A stretch of 64,000 bases of DNA from Magnaporthiopsis rhizophila (taxonomy: Eukaryota; Ascomycota; Sordariomycetes; Magnaporthales; Magnaporthaceae): assembly GCA_003049465.1 (NCBI GenBank), contig PYSS01000028.1, positions 131,516-195,515 on the forward strand, in the 5' to 3' direction. Under the pieces are notes generated by a model. The model worked only from the letters and a program-made list of their open reading frames with translations, made no database searches and was not told where the DNA came from. The position numbers were made by a program, and so were the translations under genes. Of the stretch, positions 43,796 to 53,555 are shown one piece after another (positions within the stretch are counted from its first letter, which is position 1; each line of letters begins with the position of its first letter).

Positions 43796-46700
43796 TCACC
43801 GCACCGGGCTTGGCAGATCGTTCAGCCCCTCCTCGAGGTCGTCAAAGTCCCGGATCATCATGTGCCTAGACGCCCGATCCGCCGACTGGGCTGTTCGCCT
43901 CTGCGGCGGCCCCTGATCGGATCGCCCCTGTATCGACGACGGTGTCCCGCCCCGGCTCGTCCCCAGCACGGCCTTGTCCGGCCCGCGTCCTGTCGGTCCC
44001 GCCGTGTAGCTCGCGCCGTCGTCCGGCAAGTCGTCTAGCACCAAGAACCCTCCCGTTGCTGTCGCCGGGATCCCCGCCGGGGGTTTCTCTGCGTCACCAC
44101 GGCCCCGGCTGCCGCTGCGGTGGCGCCTTCCGCTCTGGTCGCGCCGCCCTGCCGCCTCGTTTTGCTGCTGTGGCGGCTGCATCTGTCGCAGTTGCATTTG
44201 ATGCTGCTGCTGCGTCACTTGACCCCACTGGTCTCGCCGATGAGCCACCGGCCAGTCGATCTCGTTGACCGTGTCGATGGTCCCCAGCCCGCTTCCTGGC
44301 TCGTACCAGCGCCCCGCGCTCTTCATGAAGCCGCCCGTCCGGCCCATGCGTGAGCCGGATGACACTGGTGTCAGCACGCTGGATCCCGCGTCGCTGTCCG
44401 ACATCACGCTCGCCGTTGAGCTGAGCGCTGGCAGGTAGCTGGACATGCTCATCGCCGCCGATCCGGCCGACCATGGGGATCGCGTGCCACCGGTTTGACC
44501 GCCGCCACTTTTGATCTTGGTCGAGAGCGATGGAAACCCGCCGCCGTGGTGCACAGGGCTGTTGTTGCCTGACCCTCCCGACTCAGCCGCCGAGCTGTCC
44601 GCCCCGCTGCTTGCCGCTGCCGCCGCCCAAATCCGCGGGGCGAGCCAGCAGTACGAGAGCTCGTGTCCCGCCTCCTGTGGCGCCCCGCCGCTTCCCTTCT
44701 TCCAAGGCGGCACTTTGGCGCCTTTGAGCCGTGGCGAGAGGTGGTACGCGACGTCTTCGCGGTACCGCATGTTAGGCGCGTCCACCGACACGCTCGCCAG
44801 CGTCTGCAGTATCCCGTAGATGAGTGTCCACCTGCCGCGCCTTGCAGTCGACGGGTCCACCTCGCCAACCCGATCACTCTTCTCGAACTTGAGGAAGGCA
44901 TCGATGAGGTCCGACTGCACAAAGTCCGATCCCAGCAGCATGATGTTGGTCGCCTCTGTGTACGCAAGCGCCACTTTCCGTTCTACGACGGCGTTGCGAC
45001 CGCTGGTCGGGGTCGTTGTCCCGCTGCCATTGCTGCTACTCTTTTTGCCCGATTTCTCCTTGCCGTTACCGTTGCGAGCTGCTGCTGCTGCTGCCGCCGC
45101 CGCTGCTGCTGCTGGCGGTGGTGGGATCGATTCTGGCACTAGTGGATATGGCCGTGGTATGTGCGGGAACCGGAGGCGGTTATCAAATTCGATCAGCATG
45201 TCCGTCATCGGCAGGTCTTCGCTGTCAGCCTCGAAGCCGCGGTTGCCGCTCGAGCTCACCAGCATCCACTTGCGCCCTGCGCGGGCCTCGGACCCATCCC
45301 AGATGATGTCGCGGTCTACAAGATAATCGTACAGGGCCGAGAAGTCCTTCTGCAGATTCTGCGCCACAGTACGCGTGAGCCACATTTCGTCGTCGGGGTC
45401 GCCCACCGCCACCCCAGGCATGCCGTTGGCCGGCGGCGGCGGCAGAGGCGGCCAGCGCCCGTACACTCTGCTGTAGTATCCAACAAAGAACTTTTGCAGT
45501 CTGTCCGCAGCTGCCTTGGCCGGACTGGGAGCCACCGGCCCGCTCGTGCTCGCGACTGTTGCGACGGCCGAGGGCCACATGTCGCCGTACTGGAACTCGG
45601 CCAGCCGCTCTTCGGCCGCTTGTACTCTGAGCTGTGTCTCGAGCGAGGCCCGCTCGAGAAGCGCGCGTGTTATTGGCGAGACGTTTTTGAAGTCGGCACA
45701 GAGCTCGACGCGAGGGTACATGCCGGCGCAGTGCAGGAAGAACTCGCGCCAGCCTTCCGCCCAGCGCACGTCGGCCGACTCGGACCACGCCAGCAGCGAC
45801 ACGGCGCCCTCGACGTCGTTGCGCACGTCATCGATAGCCCGCACCGCCAGGTACTGGACGATGGCGCCCAGGTTGTCCGTTTCGGCCGACATGTATGTCT
45901 CGAGCCGTGCGTGCAGGTCGCTGAGCGCCTGGTATAGCGAGAGCCCAACGAGCGAGGCGTGGTACAGGAGCGCAAACACGTTGCGTGTCGTGATGTGGTA
46001 CCGTAACTGGTCGATCCGTGTCAGGTTGGGAGGGCTCGGGAAGTACAGCTCGTAGCTGATTTGGCCGTCTGCTCCGCCGTCCTCCGACATGACGGGAGCG
46101 CTACGGCCCCCGCTCTGCCCGGACAGGCTGCTCTCGGCGCGCGAGGCGTGGCGGTGGGCCATCATGGACGCGGACGCGGCGACGCTCAAGTCCTCGCCAT
46201 CCGTGAAGCCCTCGCGCAGGAGCATGATCAGGTACCTGGACTCGGTGGCCTCGATTATGTGCGACGACAGGCGGAACGAGGGGTTCGGCCTCGGCTGCTG
46301 GCCCTTGTGCCCAAAGAAAACGAGGACGTCTCCGTCCATGTCCCACAGCTCCGGATCTTTGCGTAGCTTGTTCCAGCGCTGGACGGGGCGCCCGCCGCCG
46401 GTCCATCTCTTTATGGGTGGCAGTGATGACGAGGGCGGGAACACCGGCGACCTGACCAAGTTCGGCTGCTGCGGCGATGTAGGGGCGCTCGAGTTGCATT
46501 CCCACGGCGGTTGTGGTTGGTCGCCGTACTGTCCCTGCGGCGGCATCGGTGAGTTGGGCTCGTTGCTAAAGGGTGAGCCGCAGTCATCGAAGTCGTCATG
46601 GGCCAAGGGGGGTGCGCCGTGCGGCCTCACGGTCGCCGAAGAAGGTGGCCTATAGTCCAGGCCGGCCCTATCCCCGTCGGCGGCTCCCTTGTCCCTTTTG

Positions 46701-47215
46701 CGGAAGGCAAAGGTCTTGGCGATGCCCTTGCGGACCTCTTCGGTCTTTTTGTCTAGGGCGCTCCTGAAACCCGACTTCTCGATGCCCGACACCTCTTCCG
46801 TCTTTATGACAGGCCGCCTGGCGCGGGCGTAGGCGAAGTCTTGCAGGGGTCCCTTGAATTGCGAGCCTGCAGATGTGTCACGATGACCGTCGTTGCTGCC
46901 GCTGCTCTGGCTCTCGCCACTCTGGCTTGCGTAGCCGGGGAGTTCGCCGGGGCGGAAGTTCATCAGCTCGTTCTCCCGGATCGGCTCGGCGAACTTGAGC
47001 AACCGCGCGTTTGTAGCGCCGACAGCCGTGTCCGGGCGCCCCGGCAGAGGGAACTCGTGTATTGTAGCGCCATCGTCAGAGGAGCTAATGGCGGTCGAGG
47101 AAGACTTGGATCGCCCACGGCCAGCAGACCCGGAGCTTGATCCCTTGTCGCCCACTTGGGAGCCGTCCTTGGTCTGGGTGATCTTCTTGCGCACATATGC
47201 GCTGCGGCCCGACAT
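43796..47215 (-). CDS. large conserved fungal protein of unknown function (DUF8004-like)
   Basis: Single exon, 1139 aa, start MSGRSAYVRKKITQTKDGSQ; an in-frame ATG 26 codons upstream adds a Pro/Arg-rich stretch and is less likely. Residues 1-290 are disordered. The folded core begins at about 290 (PIKRWTGGGRPVQRWNKLRK, then DPELWDMDGDVLVFFG) and runs to about 660, with SFRLSSHIIEATESRYLIML, ISYELYFPSPPNL, FALLYHASLVGLSLYQAL, AIDDVRNDVEGAVSLLAWSE, and WREFFLHCAGMYPRVELCAD. A second conserved block near 790-890 includes GRWTLIYGILQTLASVSVDA and VAYHLSPRL. A poly-Ala run interrupts the protein near 725, and the C-terminal 250 residues are Ser/Gly/Gln-rich. No catalytic motif or membrane segment is visible. 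I associate the pattern with DUF8004, from memory. Confidence 0.8.
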   Translation of the reverse strand: MSGRSAYVRKKITQTKDGSQVGDKGSSSGSAGRGRSKSSSTAISSSDDGATIHEFPLPGRPDTAVGATNARLLKFAEPIRENELMNFRPGELPGYASQSGESQSSGSNDGHRDTSAGSQFKGPLQDFAYARARRPVIKTEEVSGIEKSGFRSALDKKTEEVRKGIAKTFAFRKRDKGAADGDRAGLDYRPPSSATVRPHGAPPLAHDDFDDCGSPFSNEPNSPMPPQGQYGDQPQPPWECNSSAPTSPQQPNLVRSPVFPPSSSLPPIKRWTGGGRPVQRWNKLRKDPELWDMDGDVLVFFGHKGQQPRPNPSFRLSSHIIEATESRYLIMLLREGFTDGEDLSVAASASMMAHRHASRAESSLSGQSGGRSAPVMSEDGGADGQISYELYFPSPPNLTRIDQLRYHITTRNVFALLYHASLVGLSLYQALSDLHARLETYMSAETDNLGAIVQYLAVRAIDDVRNDVEGAVSLLAWSESADVRWAEGWREFFLHCAGMYPRVELCADFKNVSPITRALLERASLETQLRVQAAEERLAEFQYGDMWPSAVATVASTSGPVAPSPAKAAADRLQKFFVGYYSRVYGRWPPLPPPPANGMPGVAVGDPDDEMWLTRTVAQNLQKDFSALYDYLVDRDIIWDGSEARAGRKWMLVSSSGNRGFEADSEDLPMTDMLIEFDNRLRFPHIPRPYPLVPESIPPPPAAAAAAAAAAAARNGNGKEKSGKKSSSNGSGTTTPTSGRNAVVERKVALAYTEATNIMLLGSDFVQSDLIDAFLKFEKSDRVGEVDPSTARRGRWTLIYGILQTLASVSVDAPNMRYREDVAYHLSPRLKGAKVPPWKKGSGGAPQEAGHELSYCWLAPRIWAAAAASSGADSSAAESGGSGNNSPVHHGGGFPSLSTKIKSGGGQTGGTRSPWSAGSAAMSMSSYLPALSSTASVMSDSDAGSSVLTPVSSGSRMGRTGGFMKSAGRWYEPGSGLGTIDTVNEIDWPVAHRRDQWGQVTQQQHQMQLRQMQPPQQQNEAAGRRDQSGRRHRSGSRGRGDAEKPPAGIPATATGGFLVLDDLPDDGASYTAGPTGRGPDKAVLGTSRGGTPSSIQGRSDQGPPQRRTAQSADRASRHMMIRDFDDLEEGLNDLPSPVR

Positions 47216-50200
47216 GGCTCGCGGGGGACGACGGTCGCTATCGGGAGTGTGTGTATTGCAGCCGAGCGGCCGTCCAGGGTGTCGCTCACGCACGCTCCTC
47301 CAGCGGGGGAACTAGAACTTATACAATACGGTGGAAAGGAGGGGTCCAGCGTTGGAAGGGAGGAATCCACTACAAGGCGAGGACGAGAAAATAAAATATT
47401 AACAACCAGACTAAGGGTTTCAATGCCAAGGACACCACTGTGCGAGTCTTGCGAAGGTGGTGGTGTTGCATTCCCTTGATAAGCTTGCCTACCCTGCTCA
47501 GCCGTGTGGTGGGGTGATGGACTTGATCGTTGGGCCTGGGCGCCTTGCCCCTGACTTGCTCGGCAGGCCTGGGGTCGCGTGCACAAGTCACAGGCCGACC
47601 CATGCGTGCTCCGTAGACGAGGGCTGGATCGTCACTAGGATCGTTGCGATTGTGTGCCTTATCCAAAGGAGGAGGTCTACACGCATCGGGATGCGTCTTC
47701 GGCTTCGTGCGTGTTTACCGGCAACACGGCCGGAACACAGATCCGATCTGTGCACAACATCCACAGCGCCGATATCAGCAAGCGGCCAGACCGGACTAGG
47801 CACGGGCCATTTGACGTTGGCTCCTTTTAGGAGTTCTCACCTCTATGGAAACGCAGAGAATATGGGCCGACTTTAGTTATATCTGGGAATACGGATTATC
47901 CTTGTCGGGTGACCTTTGAATCGTGTCACTGGGAGTTGTTGTGAGGGAAAAAGATGGGATGAAAAAAAAAGGGGTTAGAAAATGGAGGACCGAATGCGAA
48001 CTACTGGGGAGGGATGGGTTGGTTGGCTTTATTTGCCTAGATAAGCAAACGCTGGACTCTCCCTTTTTTTTCTCTTTGTTTTTTTTTTTTTTAATCGCAC
48101 CCTTTGGGATCTCCTTTTTTTTCTCTTCCTTTCCTTCTTCTTATTGCCTTTTCTTTATACTTTCCCTATTTTCCTGTTTTTCTTTTCACAGGCCCGCGAC
48201 ACCCGACACGGCCATATGTACGTGTGTCTCCGGGGAAGGAAGTCAGGGTGTCACCATGTGTCTGACGATTCTTTTTCTTCGCCTCTAAGCCGCCGAGGAT
48301 GGCTAGCTCGTTCAGCCCCTTCCCTCCCTCCTTCGGAAAGAACCAGATGAGCGAATAATGTGGACGAGCGAATAGGCACGGATGCGGCTGTGCTAGCCGG
48401 AAGGCGCAATAATCGCGAGTGCGACGTGCCGGCGCAACTTATTTTGAAAAACGTCGTATGCGACGCGGGTGTGCTGGTGGAGGCGAGACGGCTAGGCACC
48501 AGATATCGCAGGCCAGCTCGGTTCCTGCACCCATCTCGGCGATGGGAGACGAGAATTGGCCGATATTAGGGTCGCCCTGTGCCACGGCAGCTCCTTATCA
48601 GTGGAGTGCCGTTGGCTGACCAGTGATCAGCCGCGGTCTGGGTTTACGATATGGCTTTATGTACGTCCAACCAAAACATGGGCAGGGGTGCGAGGCGTTG
48701 GTAAGGCGCGGCTGGGGCGCCGGCACTTACCCAGCGATCTGGACGGCCGCCGAGAAGTATGTACCAGGGCTCGCTGATTCCGGGAACAGTGTTAGCGCCT
48801 GGCAATTATTAGAGGGGCCAGGCGGTGCTGATCTGGCGGCACACCAGGTCGGCGGAGGCTGTTGTCTCATAAGGCTGTGATGCCGCAGCGTGTCTGACCA
48901 GGGAGATGGCGATCGTTGGTTCGGCATGGTTCCGGCTCTTGGACCGCCTCCGTATTGAGCGTCTGTGTGCTCTGCATTGTGAGCGGGATGAATGTCAACT
49001 CAACCTCCCATGAACTCAAGAAAACAACAGTTCGGACCCGGACTGGGATTCGCACTCATTAATTCCTGAGGATTGCGGGGCCACCAGCCCATCCCAGTCA
49101 GCTGGGGATGCAACGGTCGCTGTGGCTCCACTCAGGGGACGGCTGGAGGTGGAGCGTCCATAGTGGAGTGCTGAAAGGAGGGTACTTTTGATATGGCGCA
49201 GAATCAGGGGCCTGGTGCGGGACACCCATCGCAGCACAGGCTCGATTGAGGACCACCTCTCTTTTTCGATCGGGCACGCAATGGACAACGACGCGCGATC
49301 AACATGCGATTCGAAACGAAACGCGGGGGACGCTCGAAAGGGCACCTGTGCTAGAACGACCGCAAGAAGTGCGGTCAGCAATTTTAGGTTTTAAAGTCCC
49401 AGACAACCAACGGCGCACTCCATGGCTGTCCTGACCTGTCCTGACCTGTCCTGACCTGTCACTCGTCCGGTGTTGCATCTCCAATCCCTGACCGAGGTCG
49501 CATTGGGGCTCTGCCCAGCAATTGGGGTTGCTATTAGCCAGAATTTCATCCAATTGTGCTTGGGAGCCATGCAGGAGGCAGTGCAACATGGCCGTGATCC
49601 CTGGCAACTGGTCCCGTATGTAGCTTTTCTTCTCCGCGGGCGGGCCGAGGTTTGGATGAGATTTCTCTGTCGTCTTATCAGCGGCACTGTGGATGCCCAA
49701 GCACGGCCTGCGATTCGTCAATTCGAAGCATTGAACGATTGAATATCCTTTGGCGTCGCGCCTGCCATCTTGAGCTTTTTTATTGTTTCATTTTTTTCCT
49801 CTCTTTTATTGTTCCGAGAAGCTCGAACCAGGTTTCCGCCATCATAGACAGGTTTTGTCGAGAATGTAGGGCATTAGTGCCAGCATAGCGTGCTCAATGC
49901 ACGCGTGATACCGCACAGAGTCCAAGCCAATATCCCCCGGCCCCGAGATAGAACCCGACCCGATCCGACCCTTGCTATTGCCGTTTAAATCCGTAAGAGT
50001 CAGGGGAATTTCGTCATGGCAACAAGCAGTCGGGTTGCCTCATCCCTCCGAACAGGGCACATAAGGCAATAAGGCAATGAGGGGAAAAACTGGGGAAGAC
50101 GTTACCGACGAGAAAGGGGATGTTGCGATGGAACGTGGAAGCTGCGAAGAGACCAGTTTTTTCTTCTTCTTCATACCGACATCACGGCGCCTCGCCATCA

Positions 50201-50597
50201 CGCTTATCAACGAGGCTTCAAATTCTGTGCCACGCTCATTCATCCCTGCGCGCATCGGGCCTTAGCCCAAGCTTGGCATTTCAGCCTCTCGGAGGCGCCC
50301 GCTTGGCAGCCGTTTATTTGTGCTTACTGCTTTGGGTGTAGGTTTACGGTACGTTCGAGCCAAATTGAAAATAGCACAATAAGCCGCGCCACTACCTACT
50401 AGGCAGGCTGGTAATGGATCGATCGTATCAGTTCCTTGTCTTGATTCGTGACGATATTCATCCCACACCTACATAAAACTCAACACATTGCGCCCGCATG
50501 AACACCTACCTATGGGCCATAGCAAAAGCGATATGGATAAGCTGGCTGACCTTGGCTGCCATGTGCCGCAGCGCATCGGCACGTCGGCGCCTTGGCG
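47216..50597. other. long divergent intergenic region
   Basis: About 3.4 kb between the divergent DUF8004-like and MFS genes. It holds a T-rich block (48060-48190), a decamer tandem repeat (49427-49460) and T-rich stretches near 49775. Open frames are short and unsupported on both strands. No tRNA, rRNA or transposon recognised. Confidence 0.55.
49427..49460. repeat. tandem repeat of CTGACCTGTC (3 copies)
   Basis: Three perfect head-to-tail copies of a 10-mer at 49431-49460 preceded by a partial copy. Minisatellite-like; no function inferred. Confidence 0.85.
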
Positions 50598-52437
50598 ATG
50601 GCGTCTGTGGGCAGTGTGCACAGCAAAGGGGAGGAGGAGGATGCAGCTCTCGAGCGCCAAAGGTCCATAACGCAAGCCGTCGACGAAGGCCACGATGCCG
50701 ACATACCCTCTAATCTCGGGTATGTCCTGGCCGAGGGAGCGTCCCCGTCTGTCAAGAAACCCAACCGTATGACCGCGAATGCTCCGGAGCGCGATGTCGA
50801 AAAAGCAGCCGGAGGAGGCGGCTCGGCCGCCCGCGGTGACGCCGCAAGTCCCTCGGAGGAGGAGGATGAGGTGGACGACGCCCTCGTCGTCTGGTGGGAC
50901 GGCGACGATGATCCGCAGAATCCTTACAACTGGCCCACCTGGCGCAAGCTGGTCAACTGCGGGCTGGTTAGCTGTCTGACCTTCCTCACCCCGTTGGCGT
51001 CATCCATCTTCGCGCCTGGCGTCCCGCAGTTGATGCTCGAGTTCAACAGCACCAACCCCGAACTTGCGGGATTTGTTATTTCAATCTACATACTCGGATT
51101 TGCATTTGGGCCTCTGCTGCTCGCCCCCCTGAGCGAGATATATGGCCGCACCATTCTCTATCACGTCTGCAACGTGGGCTTCATTGCCTTCGTTGTCGCA
51201 TGCGCTCTGGCTCCGTCGCTTGAGGCTCTGATCGTTCTCCGCTTCTTCTCGGGCATTTTCGGCTCCTGTCCCGTCACCAATGGCGGCGGCACCATCGCCG
51301 ACATGGTCCCGCAAGAAAAGAGAGCCACGGCCATGTCCTTCTTCACGATCGGGCCTCTGCTCGGTCCCATCGTCGGGCCCGTAATCGGGGGTTTCCTGGC
51401 TGGCGCGAAAGGGTGGCGCTGGAGCTTTTGGCTACTGGCCATCCTCAGCGGCTTCATGTCCATCTGCATGATGCTCGTGCTCAGGGAGTCGTATGCGCCG
51501 GTGCTTCTGCAGCGCAAGACCGAGAAGCTACGCGCCGAGACGGGAAACCCCAACCTTCGGAGCAAGCTAGACATTGGCCTGAGCCCACGGGATTACTTTA
51601 ACCGAAGCATTGTTCGCCCTCTGAAAATGCTGGCACGCTCGCCCATCTGCCAAATTTTTGCGGTGAGTGAACCCAGAACCAATTGGGGGCGGTGTGGTAG
51701 GTCTTCATATGCTGACTTTTGGATCCACTGTATCTTCAAGACTTACATCGCAATCATATATGGCTATCTGTATCTCATGTTCACGTCCTTCACGCCGGTT
51801 TTCCAGCAGTACTACGGCTTCACCACGTCCAACGTCGGCCTTGTCTTTCTCGGCATGGGCGTCGGTTCCATGCTCGGCCTTCTTTACTACAGCTTGACGT
51901 CTGATAGTTACATCAGGAAACAGGCCGCAGCAGATGGCCAGGGGATGAAGCCCGAGTATCGCTTAAGGCTGATGCCCTTGGCTGCCATCATTTTCCCCGC
52001 GGGCTTTTTCTTGTACGGGTGGACGGCGCAAAACCGGGTGCACTGGATCGTGCCACTGATTGGTCATGCTATTATCGGGGCTTCGAACCTGACCCTCTTC
52101 ATGTGCATGCAATTGTAAGTGCCGCCTCTCTCATCTGCTTCGGATGGTTTGGTTGCTCATCTGGGAGACGATGCGCTGACTATGGCTGTTTCTGCCTAGG
52201 TATCTCGTTGATACTTTTTCAATGTACGCAGCGAGCGCCCTGGCTGCCAATACCGTCGTTCGATCTATTGCTGGCGCCGTGCTCCCTTTGGTGGGGATCA
52301 GGATGTACAACGTCCTCGGCTTGGGCTGGGGCAATTCTCTCCTGGGGTTCATTGCTTTGACCATGGTGCCCGTCGCATTCGCCATGTTGAGGTACGGCGA
52401 ATACCTTAGGACCAGGTTCGAGGTGAAGAACCTGTGA
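50598..52437 (+). CDS. MFS drug:H+ antiporter, DHA1 type
   Basis: Predicted 12-helix proton antiporter for drugs, polyamines or natural products at the plasma membrane. Three exons: 50598-51662, 51741-52114, 52200-52437, giving 558 aa. The cytosolic N-terminus of about 110 residues is Glu/Ser-rich and leads into DDPQNPYNWPTWRKL, the hallmark before helix 1 in fungal DHA1 carriers. Motif A-like LAPLSEIYGRTILYH follows helix 2-3, and GPLLGPIVGPVIGGFLAG is the antiporter motif C. Helices continue through YIAIIYGYLYLMFTSF and LAANTVVRSIAGAVLPLVGI. Intron 1 (51663-51740) is 78 nt with no in-frame stop, so retention would insert 26 residues at the start of helix 7. Intron 2 is phase 2. No biosynthetic cluster lies next to it, so the substrate cannot be inferred. 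Confidence 0.92.
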
Positions 52438-53555
52438 GGCGGGAAACAAATTCTGATTTTCAGGTCCGTCTCTATTTCTTTTTATCCGGCCTCTCCCTCT
52501 CTTTCTCGGCATCGCATTCCCTACGTTGTTGCAAAGTGAGGCTAGTTGTCAGCTGCGATGGTTCTCGTCTTTGCACCTCGCGGGGAGAGCAAACAGTTTA
52601 ATGGTTTGGTGGTCTCTTTCATGCATTCACAAACGCGGATTGTCTCTAGGCTAGCATTTAGACTGAGGTTGACAGAAATGCATTGCGTTTATGGGGAACT
52701 GGAGCCTGTTTATTTGCTTTTTTTTTTTTTTTTTGTAATGTTTGTGTATCGTACATCCTCTTTTAATTCGCTCATTCATCCCGTAGTACCTGGGCGACTA
52801 ATGTACACGTTTGTTTTTACGTATCATCTACGTTCGGAGAATTTTAGGCGTGTTATGTGTGGGTGGTCTATGTTGATGCTACGACTCTTGATGACATGAC
52901 ACCGACCTAACAAATCCGTGCACACGAAGTGGAGCCTGTGCTGCGGCCTACACAGAGCTGTCGGGGGGACAAGGCAGCACTCAACTAGACGTCACCGGAC
53001 TAGGCTAAACTGCCCAATTCACCACGCTCACCACGTCGACGAGGACATCCCCAACATGGTCACATGTGACTAGTCACTGACAGAGTGGCAGGCGACGTGA
53101 AGTCTGAGACATCAGATCGCTCTGATTCTTTGCCAGCAAAGAGCGTCGCGCTTCCTGCCACTGCATAAACTCCCTCTTACTCTTCCATTGCAGATGTCTG
53201 TGTAAGGTTGACTGTATTTTTTGCTTTGATTTGCCTGGGAATGCATCCGTCCCCATCCATGCACCCCAACTTTTGACCCCGATCGTATCCTGCTAGGGGA
53301 GCAGAACGATGAACAAACTCCCATTTGCTCCTCGAGTGAGCAAACCTTTTGCCGCGCCCTTTATTTCCTTCCTTTTGTTCTAGTAAGACTGTGTTTGATG
53401 TCGGTCGACGAAACTGCCGCGACGAATCCATCCAGCCGTTGCGTCGCGCCTCCAGCTTGTCAGACGTGCTGCATATCGAGTCGCCGCGACCCCATCAGCT
53501 CCCCCAACCGAAAGGCGTCCTATTCTGTGTGCTTAGCCAACTCACACATCCAGCC
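52438..53555. other. spacer between MFS and Atg28-like genes
   Basis: About 1.1 kb with a 17-nt T run (52718-52734) and the Atg28-like 5' region. An in-frame frame extends upstream of the chosen start but has no domain. No gene seen. Confidence 0.6.

Noticed and set aside
49000..49110. Possible tRNA around a GGGATTCGCACTC motif
   Set aside because: T-arm stem does not pair in either orientation.
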